Shown here in pieces: positions 45,194-57,920 of a DNA stretch of 64,000 nucleotides. Source of the DNA: Ceratobasidium sp. AG-K (taxonomy: Eukaryota > Basidiomycota > Agaricomycetes > Cantharellales > Ceratobasidiaceae); NCBI GenBank assembly GCA_037039685.1, contig JAWNGF010000007.1, positions 1,798,001 through 1,862,000 on the forward strand, given 5' to 3'. Numbering within the stretch: the stretch's first letter is position 1; each line of letters starts with the position of its first letter. The notes under the pieces were generated by a model. It was not told the DNA's origin, made no database searches, and worked only from the letters and a program-made list of their open reading frames with translations. The position numbers and the translations under genes were made by a program.

Positions 45194-46560
45194 TTAGAGT
45201 TGCAAGCGGAAAGCCGAGACTGCCCGTTGATCTTCCAGGGAGCGGGAACTGTAGCTACTCTGGGGTGGCGTGCCGCCGAAAGGCACCGAGGGACTCAATC
45301 GCTCGGCATCTCTGTGATCCATCGAGACCAGAGGGGGAAGTATAGGCCCTCGCGCAGGGGTAGCGTGGATCTGAGGAATGTATGCGGGGGTACCTTGAGG
45401 AAAGTAGCCCGGGTAGGGTGGGACCGCGTTGGACGATGGCGGGTGGTGAAGAGGAGAGGGTAATGGGGGAGTGCTCGAGGTCAAAGACAGGGTCGAAGAC
45501 GCGGACCAGGGACTTGCGGTGGGATCGCCACTTTTGCTCCAGTATGGTCCATTGTTGCGATATTGGGTGAAGGACGATATGGGGGAAGGGGTCAATGGGG
45601 ACACTCCGCAGTCGGACGATACTGAACTACGTTGATCCAGATCGGGACTCAGTCTCGATTCAGCGTCCAGGTCTTGAGATGTCGGTCGCCTATCGGATTT
45701 CCGCGTAAGACCTTTGCCTGTGACGTAGACATTTGGGGGTACTGCAAGCTGGGAAAGAACTGGATCTTGATCAACAGTGGGCAGGCCATGGTAATCGTTC
45801 CCCGTAAAGTAGGCCTAAAATTAAAATCAGGGTTGGGTCCGAGCATAAAAACGTGTCCACTCACGGTTAAATGCCACTTGCGCGCAGTTGTGGTGCCAGG
45901 AAGAGTGACCCAAGCCGAATAAGTCTGCAGATAGGGTAAATACCACGTGTCGAGGAGATAGCCGAGTGCAATACCTGTTTGGTAAGCCCATCAGGTTTAG
46001 CGGGACGGTCTTGACGTCTGAAAACCTGGGGAGCCTTGCTACGCTCGCGGGGATCGGACGGCTTGCGAGCTCTAAATCATGGTTAAGCTACGATCACAAA
46101 GTCGCATTCGTAAAGGAGCTACCTTCGAGCTGCCTTGGCCTCCTTCTCCTCCGTTGTCATCATGACGTTCTCGGTATAGAACAAGAACGGCTCGCGCATC
46201 CGAGACTGGCTCCTACAGGCAACGCTTAGCATCGTACACCCGCGTAGCCATTCTGTACGTACCATTTGCGGCCATCCGTCCATCGTTCGAGGCCACCTTT
46301 GTAATCAGCTTCCTCCCAGCAGAACACCTCGCCTGAACGAAGCAGGTCACGATCGGCCGCACTGAGGCGATGGGTAATCATAGGCAGGAGTCCACGCCGC
46401 ACAGCCTCAAAGACGACATGGGCATCGTGGGCCGTACGAATGTCTGCAAGGCTGGTTAGAGCTTGTATCGACGGTTGAAATGGGTCAACGAACGCAGGTT
46501 AGGGTGAGTTGCGCGGGACCGAGGGATGATAGGCGTCAAGGATGACGAAGGTCTCGACAT
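45194..46560 (-). CDS. WOPR (Gti1/Pac2) family transcription factor
   Basis: WOPR proteins such as Wor1, Ryp1 and Sge1 are DNA-binding master regulators of morphology and development in fungi. The minus-strand gene starts MSRPSSSLTPIIPR at 46560. The first WOPR half has IRTAHDAHVVFEAVRRGLLP, then MITHRLSAADRDLLRSGEVF and WEEADYKGGLERWTDGRKW (46440-46260). It continues with EPFLFYTENVMMTTEEKEAK (about 46190-46110). The second half has LQTYSAWVTLPGTTTARKWH (45940-45880) and then, after an intron, YFTGNDYHGLPTVDQDPVLS (from about 45810). The C-terminal tail is Ser/Pro-rich and ends AFRLQL, TAA at 45194. Some splice borders in the N-terminal half remain unresolved. Confidence 0.85.
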
Positions 46561-47879
46561 GACTGCAGCAGAGGGGGGGGGGTGCAGTCGCAGGGACAGG
46601 GGTAGGTGGGGAAGAGCAATCGGTATCGGGTAAGTCCTTATATACAAGATGGGTCGTAAGACAAATGTGCGACGCCACCGCTCATGGGGCCTATGTATCG
46701 AGAAAATCTTGAGTTTAAAAGAAGCTGCGGGTAAAGTCGACCATGTTGGTTCGAAATGGAACCAGAAGATGTGTTTGGGGTTTAGTTGTGGCTGCTGATG
46801 CGATGGACGATCATAGTAGGGAGACCATATCGGGGCCCCTGCCCATGGACGCGGACATCAGCGGACTCTGGTAACAAAGCAAGGAGGGCTAATAAGCTCA
46901 GGTACGATCCTTATGTCTGGCAGGGATCAGTCAAACAGAGACGCAAGTTAGGCTGTTTATGGTCTCGACACAAGACGGTCCATCAATGACCGAAGCGCCC
47001 ATAAGTTGCGTGCTTATCACTATGGGGGTCGCTAGGCGTTGAGCGAAGCCAAACCCGGAATTTTGCCATTCAGACCGGTTGCCAATCTTTTGGAAGCACC
47101 CTTGTTTTTGCCTGAATCTTCCTCGCAGGGGACGACCGGTGAGTGCGCTTACCAAGCCTCATTTCGTCAAGCTCGAGATCTGCAGCACGATAAGCCTGCT
47201 GATTTCAAACTCCGGATCCTCTCCATATACACTTATTTCGACACAACCCCGATCAGACTTGCGCTCTAAAGTCTCGCTCAACATCTAGTGTGTACCCCAC
47301 GCGTTTATACATTACTGGGGTACAAGCGTTGACATGTGCCATGGACAGTCCAGATCATCAGATGGGCGGGTAGCTCCGTTGGTTGAAAGTCTACTTTCGT
47401 CGCATTTTTGCCAATGGAAAACCTAAACCTTCGGATTTGGGTTCAGCCACCTACCCTCGCACAGCACTGCTGAAAGATCCCACCAACATTGCTCTGCTCG
47501 CGTACGTGATTTCATCCTTGCCACTCACTTGGCTAAATCCACGTTGGTACGTTTGACACACATCATGCAACTTTGCGCTGCGACCCAGTATTTCGCTAGC
47601 GGGGGAAGAGGGGATGTTCCCACGGTTTCGTATGTTGGTTACAGAGTATAGCGTGAGTGTACTTAATGCTTATGGCGCTGATCGAGTGCCGCGAGTTTGG
47701 CTGAGTCTCAACAATTAATTATCTTTGTTTAGCCATGTGGGTAAATCGTGGGGCTAAAATGAGATCACGAAATTGGCATCAGTATGTTTATTCATTTGCA
47801 AAATCCTTGATCCAACATCATGCAACAAACGGAGGCAATCCATTTACAAGTTGGCTCATCCATTCACAGCCTCACAACC
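46561..47879. other. intergenic region upstream of the WOPR gene
   Basis: About 1.3 kb without a supported gene. A G homopolymer stands near 46572-46581. A stretch at 47364-47450 has an A-box-like TAGCTCCGTTGG but no proper cloverleaf. Long upstream regions are common for developmental regulators. Confidence 0.45.
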
Positions 47880-50800
47880 TCAACCCATTCTTCGCGAGAG
47901 GGCGATCTGCGAGTAACTAGTGTCAGTTGAGGGTTCGGTTCCTGGATCGAACAAGGCATACGATTTATGATCTGAGGTATTGAGTGCCACCGTCAACTTG
48001 ACAGTAACCACTTCGAACCCTCGGAACTTGAGTGGGAATGTCACGACCTGATCGTCGGACTTGTCCGCCTTTAGTTCTTCGATTTCGTCCTCCAAAACAT
48101 TCGTGATGACGGCTTTGGAGACCTTGAGCTTCTTTGATCTGTGGAGGCAATCTTAGATCGAGGTAAGTGACGTGATGAGGCGAACTTACACATTGAGGGA
48201 TGCCCGAGCGTGACCGCCAAAAGCTTCGTATAAACGGAGAACAACGGTTTTTTCGCCCTTGGAATTAACGCTGAAGGAATCATCATCACCACGTTTCACT
48301 GTCTCCAAGATCACGTTTGGAGCACCCGCAACGTTGAACAAAGCCTTGTGAATTAGACCTGATACGGCGCCATACCCGCCCTCGCCTTGGTCAGGAACGT
48401 AGCGTACTGACAAAATTGTACAAGCGCCGATCAGCGTTCAGTGCCGTAGACTCAAGTGAGGTGAAATCTTACGGTGAAGCGGAGAGTTGAAAGTATATGC
48501 GACTTGGGGAACGTCTGATTGCAGGAAATGTCCCTGATGCGGGAGAACTGCCCAGCTGAATGCGTGTTTGCCTTGGTCTTGTTCGGGATCTGGGGAAGTA
48601 GCCGCGCGGAGGAGTGAAATGCGGAGAATGTTGCCAGTAACAGCAAAGCCGTACTTGCTCTCCGACAGGATAGCTACTCCGTATCCGTATTCTGAAAAGT
48701 CCGCGTACTTTGAAGATTGTGTAAGAACTGGTACTCAAATATACGAAGGGTCACGTACCTTGTGTCCACATACCTGGATGGTGGAGTCGGACTGTTAGTA
48801 GATAAATTAATGAGATGCATGGCCAATCTTACTTCGAACTTGGCAGCATCCCACGTCGTGTTCCGGTGCGTTGGCCGCGAGACGTGTCCGAATTGGCATT
48901 CGTAGGTGGCCTCCATGCTGCGAATGTCCAGGGGAATTTCGACTGGGCAAATTCATTTGAATAAATGTATTCCATTTGGATAAGGCTCGTCCCACTCACA
49001 CTTTAGGATTTCGTGGCGTTGATGCCAATCAACTTCGGCATCGAAGCGGATAAACGACCGAGATTCGGAGGACAAAGAGGCTAAATAGCGCAACGTCAGA
49101 TCGCACCTGGTAAATGCCTCAACTCGACTCACATGGAACCGCATCGAGGGAGATCTGGACGCGGAAGTTTAGCGGATTGAAAATACAAAATAGAAAGCTG
49201 TCTCACTGTCGTCATGACCGTCGACTGGCCGTACTTGACTTTGGCTTCGACGGAAGCCCGAACCGGTCCATTCTCCAGTATCGAGATATCCGTAAACTCC
49301 AGCTCGGTAAACTTTTCAAGGTGGTGAATTTCGACATCTGAATGTGTTGAAGACGTAAGTCGTGAGCAAAGCCAAAGACGGGAACCCCCTACCCCAAGCA
49401 TCTGAAGGTCGTGTCCAGGTCAGAAGCTGTTGGAATGCAAATAACCATTGATAGACGCACCCCAATAATTAGGTTGGTCGCTAAAGATGACCAACCCTCC
49501 TGTCTTGCCCGGCGGAATGAGCTCACGACTAAAAAAAGAGACTATTAGCGTGGATCCGAAACTGCGTCGGGGTTACATACTCGAGCTGAACGTCAACCAA
49601 GCTGACGATCCGACCGCCCGAGATAGTCATACACACGTTGGAGTTTTTAAGCACAAAGTCGCTTGAGCCCGATTGGTGAACTACCCGAAATGGGCATCAG
49701 AGATGGATCGGTAGACTCGGCCAACGATACTTGCCTGAAACTGGCTTGACTTCCGCAAACAGACCGATAGGTTGCGCCACACCGGCGCCCTCACGAGCGT
49801 CCATGAGGACATATCCACTTTGACCATCAGATGAGATCTGGACCGCAGTATTGCGCAGGTTCTTGCCCCCAGAACTGGAAAGTGGGACCTGCACCACCTC
49901 GCGGCGCGGGAAGGGAGTGGTGTTGATCGCGAGGACTTTGCCTGTGGTCGAGACCGTAAAGGGTAAGTTGGGATCGATGGGTGTTGAGCCAGCTAGCAGA
50001 GTATCGAAGGCTTCCTCCAAGATCGACTTGCATTCCGCCGCAACTTCGCTGTATAATTTCTCAGCATCCTCGTAGACCATGCCAATGGCCGAGCCAGGGA
50101 GAACTAGAAATGATTAGATAGACGAGACAAACTAAAGCGGGATAGCGCACCATCATGGAATTGGTTAAGTAACACCTTTTCCCATGACTCGTCTATGCGT
50201 TGTTTGGGATAAGTGTACCCGGCCGTAAGTGAGGCTAGGGTAGCAACGAGCTAGCGAAAGAGGGTGGGGGCGGAAAATACCGATGGTGTAAATCAGTTCG
50301 GTTCGCTCGTGCACATGAGCGCTTACCTCTACGTCACGGAGAAGGATCTCCGATTTGCGGTTCCCCCTTTTGATTGAGCCGTGCGAGGTGTATGTCCCCC
50401 GGTGGAACTGAACGTAATGTGATTAATTGCCACTCGATTACTTGAACAATTGAAGCGATTTACCTCCAAGTACAGCTCACCGTGCCTTTGATGTATTCAC
50501 ATGAATGATACAGTTCTTCCACTATAAGTGAACCCGACTCACCAGTTCGGCAATGCAGTTCCGCTAATGCTCTCCTTCTCCAAACGATCGAAAAAGGCTT
50601 CGGTGGTATGTCCCATATTTACCAGGGGTAGTTCGCGCGAATTGTTACCTGCCGCGCGAACCCGGCGCAACTAATCATGGAATGAGCCCAAGGAACATCA
50701 GTACATTGTGACTCCAAACCGGCGATAACTCAAAACCGCATGAGCCTGAGAGAGATAGGGGTTGGAATAATGGCGTGCGGGGATGCGGTGCTCCCAGCAG

Positions 50801-52352
50801 GTTATGTGGTTGGTTGGGCGGGGAGATCGGTGATCCGGCTGGATCGGATGCGACTTACGTTCTCAAGCATCTTGGCGAGTGGCCCTCCTCCTCCATCGCC
50901 ATTGCCGAATACCAGTAGGCCCATGTCGGAGGACTCCAGGTTCTGTAATTGATGGTCGTTAATTGCGCGGCTAAAACAATGGAGCGTTTGGACAACTGAC
51001 CTTGTGATTGTTGACGGCCTTGCGGACATCTCCAGTGGTAGCCTGGGCAGTGTACGTATCTAGGCGTGGATTGGTTATAAACTAATTATCGCGGTTGCCA
51101 CATGCGAAATAGACTCACCGACCGGTGTCATATGACATAAGACCTGTGTACCATCAATTCCAACCCAATTAAACGTCGAGTGTGGGAAAACATTGCTGGA
51201 TCGGGGCGATACTTAATCTCATTGAGTCAAATGCGATTGCGTTATGTTGACGTACACATTGTTCCTGCGGACATGTCGGGTTAATGTCTAAATCTCGGTA
51301 AATGCGTAGGTCGACATACCAACTTAGTTTTTGGGTAAAGAACCTTTGCATCCCGGCACTCCTCATCAATTGAGGAATAGAACCAGAAAGGCCAAAAGAG
51401 TCAGGCAACCACCCGGTTCGGCAGCGGACCCCGAATCGAGACTGGAAATAACGCTGACCGAAGGTCATCTGTCGGATGAAAGCTTCGCCTGAAGGCATAT
51501 TGCCGTCATGCTCGACCCATGCGCCACCAATAGGCTCGAAATGCCCGGCTTTGATTTTAGCTTTTACCTTTTCGAAGAGAGGAGGGTAGAGCTAGCGGAA
51601 CGTATGAGACAATGCAATGCAATAATTCTAAATTACGTACTTGTTCGAGCCACTTGTATTGTTGGGCCGAGCTGCAAGTAAAGTGATGCTCGGGGTATCG
51701 ATTCATCAAGTCCACTTGAGTCGACCAAGATCGTGCAACCTTTTGTTGAGTAACGCTGTACGGCCAAAGCCAAGCGGTATCAATATGGCCTGAAGTCGAA
51801 TACATACTTAGTAAATATCGGGATGGAAAGGAATGACTTACAATGCCCAATTCCCCATACCTGCTCACGATCCGCTCCCTTTTCCATCTCCTCGGACTCG
51901 GTAAATCTTCTCCCCCTCCTTGGCCCATTCGGACCCGAAAACAACCTCTGCAAGCTTACGACACTTGTCTACCGTGTTCTACTCGGGTCAAAATGTAACG
52001 CGCGTGAGATTACAATCACCCAACCTCGATATGTGCGTACTGACCGGGTCGTTGACATCGAATACATTCATAATTTCGTTTGCCGTCTTAAGCGCAAGAT
52101 TTTGAAGGGGGAGAGTTTCACAGGGAGCGTGTCGATAATTTTCGCGCAAGTCGTGAAATCCCAGAACAAGTGCCATGCATCTTGGTTGGGGACGACGAGG
52201 TCAGGCTGGGACTCGTCAACGTTGTCACGAATTGCCTTACGCCCGGACAGGATTCCTTTCCCCTTCACCCGAGAAGTTCCTTTCTGGGCTTCGTCGGACC
52301 TACTTCGACACCTCCAATGGATAGGGGGTCGTGTGGCATCCGGTCCCCACAA
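47880..52352 (-). pseudogene. GH38 alpha-mannosidase (Ams1-like), N-terminally truncated and frameshifted
   Basis: Ams1-type enzymes release mannose from free oligosaccharides in vacuole or cytosol. The catalytic domain is clear: DLVVPNQDAWHLFWDFTT (52200-52150), GHCHIDTAWLWPYS (51795), WVEHDGNMPSGEAFIRQM (51510), WLPDSFGLSGSIPQL with the nucleophile Asp (51400), then LLVFGNGDGGGGP (50900). The C-terminal beta domains run to SQIALSRRMG, TGA, at 47880. About 20 short introns join well from 51800 down. Two frame changes within conserved sequence occur near 52110 (before LQNLALKTANEIMNVF) and near 51890 (before EKGADREQVWGIGHC). Upstream of 52352 the usual N-terminal domain, about 200 residues, is not found. 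Either the gene is decayed or the assembly has indels here. Confidence 0.8.
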
Positions 52353-52414
52353 CGATCTCTACGGTAATCGATCTGAGAGTCCTACGCCTCCTTCTCCTGT
52401 ATAGAGGTCGACGC

Positions 52415-53105
52415 AATGGCGGTCCCCCAGCCCCCAAAGCCACGTTTAACAAGCTTCCAGGGCTATTAACCTTCTTCCTTCCAAACCGGCTGAATACGAC
52501 GCTTACACATCAGTTTCCGGTGACCTGGGATACCCCGTAGAGGCCGACGAACTCGGCCTTCGTCCTCTCAAGCGGAAGAACCGACGCATATTCACCCTTT
52601 CTGGCCGGGCTGCCGACTCCACACCAACGAAACTCCTCATATAGTTGGTTACCAAGCCACTTCGATCGATCCCAGTGCATACACCTCTGGCGCCTCGCTT
52701 GATGCACTAATCGCTGAGGCTGAGAAGCGCTGGCCAAAACACCCTTGCACCGTTTATTTCCCCCCACAAGACACCAAAACTACTCTCCCTCCCGTTCACA
52801 ATATCACGGTTCAGCTCAAACTCCCCCAATCCCCTCAGTCTACCGCGATGGACATACTCAAGCCTTGCAACCTACAATAGTACGGAGCCTGTGCGAGCAA
52901 CTCCGCAACCATATAATCACTGCGCCTTGGCTTCCTGGGGTTGAAGACTAAGACGTGCACGATTGGATCTGGAATGGATGAGCTGATTTCGATACAAGCC
53001 CCGGACCGGTCACTCGAGGGATATGAAGGCGACGACGAGCGTCATTACGATGAGGCAAATGAATCTGAAGTCGAATCCCATTGGGATGATGATGAGGTGG
53101 TATAG
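52415..53105 (+). pseudogene. unknown gene with apparent frameshifts
   Basis: Protein-like segments succeed each other on the plus strand in changing frames: LPSKPAEYDAYTSVSGDLGY (about 52470-52530), ASLDALIAEAEKRWPKHPCT followed by VYFPPQDTK (about 52695-52780), VRSLCEQLRNHIITAPWLPG (about 52880-52940), and GMDELISIQAPDRSLEGYEG with an acidic end HWDDDEVV, TAG, at 53105. No convincing introns explain the frame changes. I do not recognise the family. It overlaps the place where the mannosidase N-terminus would be expected, and shares with it the frame problems of 51.9-53.1 kb. Confidence 0.4.
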
Positions 53106-53583
53106 GAATGCGCATGAGTAGATGTGCAAAGTTTTATCTGCATGGTTGTGACAATACCTTCCCTGTTTTTAGCATAGATCATTTCTGCGCTGTTCCCATT
53201 CACGCTCCTTCCCAAGATCTTTCTGACATTAACCTGTACTCCTTGATTTTCCCCCCCCCCGTTGATTTTGGATCGAACCGACACCGAGGTCTAACCAACT
53301 TGACAACCGAGTACTATCCACATTACGTCTACAATACATTCCCCTAGATGCATCTTCCCAAGTAAATTGTGTCGCTGGCCTCTGAATCGCATTTCGCTTG
53401 CATCATATCAAAACACTTCAGGCCGCAGTCTGACGACGCCAAGAGTGTATAGTAGTTCATAGATATTGAATTTTAGCCGCACTCTAAGTTACTGCACAGG
53501 ACACTATAGTGATGGAAGACCAGACCTCTATCAACTGAGCGGAAAGGCGAGCTAAGTAGGAAGGGTTGGGTCCCCGAACTAGA
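53106..53583. other. intergenic region
   Basis: Between two converging genes. A C homopolymer stands at about 53251-53260. No gene is seen, though the end of the potassium transporter may extend into its right part if the last intron is spliced. Confidence 0.4.
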
Positions 53584-56500
53584 TTAACAGCATTCACACC
53601 CACACGGATAAATCCTAAAAACCGAGTATATGGAAGTTAGGGTGTTACGAAGGTACTTGTGGATGTGTTGCTTACTCGTCTGCGGACCCGAGCCAGTTGG
53701 CAGTTTCAGGACATCGTCGACATGCGTCGGTAAACCCACCTCGACGAGCATTGCCCTTTTGCCCAAAATGATGTTTAGAATCGCTATGTCATCTCCATCA
53801 TCAAGCAACTCCAACCGACCTGAGCCAGTCCACGAATGGAGACAAAAACCCTGCTTGAATCGGACGGCTGACAACATAGTAACTCGGGACGATGTGGGTG
53901 GTGACCTTGCTGGCGGCACGCAGTTCTTCAGCGTGGGCTTCGCCCGTAGCACGGCGCTCGAGCTCGTAGAGCTTCTGTATTACTTCGTCAATCTGAACCT
54001 GGAAGTCATCACGGAAGCCCTTAAAATATGTGACGCCATAAAACCCCGGAAGCGAGCGAACTCGAGAAACGATGTATCGGTCCTCTGGTGCCACCCGAGC
54101 AGTAGGCAGGACGCGAACAGAGAGGAAGATCTGTAGGAAGTCGTAAGCAAATTAGAAGGCCAAACCACGCATTACTCACGACCACCCGAGGGAGAGCCGG
54201 CCACTGGCGCAAAAACGCTGGAAGTGTCTGGGAGTGAGGGCGCTGCGGGCATGAAAAAACTGGAATGCGCACCATAAAAAGCATGCGGAACTCCCTTCCC
54301 AGCCGATAACTTGTGAAATACGGCGGCCGTTTCCACACGTGGAAGGAGCCTCCTCTCCTTTGAGTCGGAAAGCAAATATAAGCCAAGTTTCTCGTTTTCC
54401 AGCTCTCCTTCGTCTGCGAACTGGTCATTTACGAAGGTGATCTCTTGGTTTTCAGAGGTCGACTGAGACTGAGCCGCAAAACAGACGGGGGAAACTTTTG
54501 TATCAAGGCCCATAGAGTCGAGCATGATGAAATGCCGTAGATTCCGCCTATTTGCACCGTCAAAGTCATCTTCAAGCCCCTTGGCCCAGGTCCAAAACCA
54601 CATGACGAGCATTCTGAGAGCTGAATTAGTTGCGTAATTTTAGGTTAGGTATCAGCCAATACTCACAGGATTGAACCAATCATAAGCGGGACCCATGCCC
54701 CATGGGGAACCTTCTTCATGGACGCACCCCAAAAGAGACCTATGCGCTTGGATTACTACACATTTCAAACTCATAACGTGCGCACTACAGTGCTTACCAT
54801 CGACAAACCCGAAGAATAAGAAGAATGTTACGCCTAAAACGATGGGTTTTTGTTTGACAAAAGGGATCTGTATCGCAATGAGCGAAGTGGTAACAAACAT
54901 TACGGTCGACACGGCAAATCTAGACACTAGGTCAATAACGGTACTCAGTGAAAACATGAATAATCATACCCGTATGCGTTTGTCAATGCCGCAAGATCTT
55001 TGAAGACAGCAACCACCACGATCGTGCCAATGGCAACTGTCAATCGCAGAGTAACTTAGCTACAAAATTATGTGATGGCTAGAAATGCTACTCACTAGCC
55101 CAATTAACCGCGGGAACATACACTTGCCCTTGAATGGTATCGGATGTATATTTCATCAATAACGGCGGGAAGCTTCGCAAATTGATTAACTGTTGAGTCT
55201 ATGGGTGGATAAGTTCAAGCTATATGTATTGCAAGGTATATGCATACCAAGCTAAATGCAGCTGTGATCATGGCCTGGGATGCAATTAACTGAAGAAGTG
55301 TCTGATTAGAAGAATAATGCACCGAACGAGGGAGACTGACCGTAGCAAAGATAGCAAAAATAAACATAATCCAGTACAACGGGCCTCCAGTAGGTCCAGG
55401 GATCGTTCGGTAGAACACGTTATTGACGACAGCTTCGCCATCGACGATAAGACGGGCCCCTTGTCCAAGATAGGCCAGGATGAGAGCAGGGTAGGTCAGG
55501 AATATAAAAGAGAGCTAAATTCGTACATCAATGAGCATTGATCCATGAATCTACATGTATTTATCTCACCCGAATGGATGTGGCATTGAATTGTCCCAAG
55601 CTAAGATGCTAGCGTCAGACTCAGCCAGATAGAAAGCATACCAAGCTCACTTAGCAAAGAGGGCTTCACATCCCGTTACGCAGAGTAGAACTCCAGCCAA
55701 GATGTCGTAATTTTTGGTGCGGATGAAAACTGACAGTGGGTTGTGTATAAACAGAGATAGGGGGCCTGAATAGAACAACACCTACGAAGAACAGCACGGC
55801 TTGGATCAAAGGCGCGGAATATAGCGGGATACTGGGCAATGTTGACAATTCCAGTGGCCGCCAATAGTATGAACCAAATCAAGGTCACTATATTGCGATT
55901 AGAAATGCTATCATCGTGAGCTGGATGAAGACAGACCTGGCGCAAAGACACGACCAATTGTAGCAGTTCCGAATTGTTGAATAAGAAACAGGACAATCAA
56001 AAAGGCCTACAAACAAATCACGTTCAAGCGTGAGCCCACAAAGTAGAACTTTGAAAGGGGGTGCCTACAATCGAAATGGGAACAATCTTGGTCGAAACCT
56101 CAGGCTTGGCCACCGCAATACCCCCCACTGCAGAGGTGACCGACACAGCTGGAGTGAACACACCGTCGGCGAGACACAACGCAGTCCCAAATAGGGTCTA
56201 AAAGTAACGTAGAATTAGCAGCCATTGAACAATGGTAAATGGCTGGAGCACGGACCCAAGGTAGAAGCCAGTATCGTAACCGGCTGTTCCGACCGAGCCC
56301 ACGCACCGAGCTACTTGGGGAACCAGGGGAGTCGGGCTTGTACTTGTAGTTACTATCGTGGGTGAGCGACCGGTCCTCATCATCAGTGATAAAGTTGGGT
56401 GGAAAGAGGCCATGAAACAGGGCAAATGTTCCGCCCTCGCCTTCCCCAGTGCCAAAAGACAGGGCGAACCCGACCTGGGGGTTGGTGGGATTAGTAAAAA

Positions 56501-56893
56501 GGAGCGGGTCGAAGCTGCGGCAAAGGATTCCGGCTCACATATTTCAGCATCGGGAGAAGTGTGAGTGCCCAGACGATGGCACTAATACCACCCAGCACAT
56601 CCTCCTCGCTAGGAACGGGACCTGACGAAGGCCAGATGCCGTTCAGGACGTATAACGGGGACGTGCCAATATCAGAATAAATTATACCTGTATCCAACCA
56701 GCGGGATGAGTGTAACGCCAAGAAGTGTTAGCAACATGATCTTACCAAGTGTCTGAAAGCTGAGGGCGAGCAGTGCAGAGCCACCGACCTTGAGGGCCCG
56801 TCGACGGTCTTCGGACTTTCCAAGCTCAGCGGCAGAGTCGGGAGCAAGATCGGATGGGTGTTTCTTCCCGGAAACAGCAGAGATAGAGGCCAT
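53584..56893 (-). CDS. HAK/KUP-type potassium transporter
   Basis: High-affinity K+ uptake at the plasma membrane. The start MASISAVSGKKHPSDLAPD is hydrophilic. Then LALSFQTLG joins, across an intron, to IIYSDIGTSPLYVLNGIWP, the family signature. More landmarks: LPMLKYV, GEGGTFALFHGLFPP, CLADGVFTPAVSVTSAVGG, LILAYLGQGARLIVDGEAVV, NVFYRTIPGPTGGPLYWIMF, IASQAMITAAFSL, TNAYGFAVSTVMFVTTSLI, KKVPHGAWVPLMIGS. A hydrophilic C-terminal domain follows, with RYIVSRVRSLPGFYGVTYFK and HIVPSYYVVSR. About a dozen predicted membrane spans. The final residues are uncertain: the unspliced frame ends at 53584, or a last intron may lead to RVGVNAVNLV and a stop further left. Confidence 0.88.
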
Positions 56894-57920
56894 GGAATGC
56901 CGAGAGGGGTGCGCGATGGACCATGACTGGCAATCTGGAGATCTATTTATACGGTGCGATGCCCTCACGATTAGGGGCCGCGACGATAATTTCTGGTGGT
57001 TAACCATGGCTAGCCATTGGTTCACCTCAGCAAGGAGTAACAACCCAGGACCGTTAGGCGTTGGGTCGATCTGAGGCAAATAATATCTCTCTGCGCGAGT
57101 TTGGCCATTCGATTTCTATAATCAACAAGACCGTTCTGTTCGAGTGCGTACCTGGTTATCGCAACAGCGACATTTTAGCTTGACAGTAATGCCCTCGGTT
57201 CCTCGACAAAAGGTCCTCGAGCAAGTTCAAAGATAGACGGGCATACGACAGGTTTCCCCATCAGGCTCGAGCGAGGTTTGGAAAGAACGTAACGTACGTA
57301 TCGCACGACAAAGCACTGTACAATCGCAAAGATAGCAGAATTAACGCTGCGCCAATTGTGCTATTATGGGCCGAGCCAACCTTCTGTGTGGGGTGGACAC
57401 CGATCACCGCTGACTCACAAGGGGTAATGGTCAGTTCCATGTCGTCATTCCCCGCACGTGATAATCACTGGTTGTCCCTGAATCCGTGTCTGTGAGCTCA
57501 GGGAAAATTGCAGCGCCACAACGGTCACGGATGTGAATGTGTAAATTTTCCAGTTGAATGTATAAAGAATTCCGAAATGTTATATCATCTTGGCCTGAAC
57601 GATTTAGCTACGACTCGACGTGAACTTACCTTCGAGAGGAGAAGGAAGCACAACTGAGGGCTTAACCCCAAAGCGACAACGCTCCCGGTCATGCCATAGG
57701 GGTACCTTCACGTGGGGGAACCAAGTGCACGGAGATCAATGCAGAGCCGCTAATAGAAAAAATCATAGTGTATGCGGTGCACTACGTCTCTGAAGGCGAC
57801 GATGAACTGGAACCGGAGCTGGGTAGATTTGGCAAGCCGTATGTTGACAATATATGTGGGGTAACTCCACGCCACCGGAAAAGGCGATGCGTACCCGTTG
57901 CTTGGGGCAAGTGTCACTAA
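56894..57920. other. intergenic region upstream of the potassium transporter
   Basis: About 1 kb without a supported gene. It holds the presumed promoter of the HAK gene and the 3' side of the FAD oxidase. Confidence 0.5.

Noticed and set aside
47364..47455. Possible tRNA gene starting GGGCGGGTAGCTC
   Set aside because: An A-box-like sequence is present, but the D stem and T stem do not pair, the acceptor has a mismatch and the B box is poor. At most a relic.
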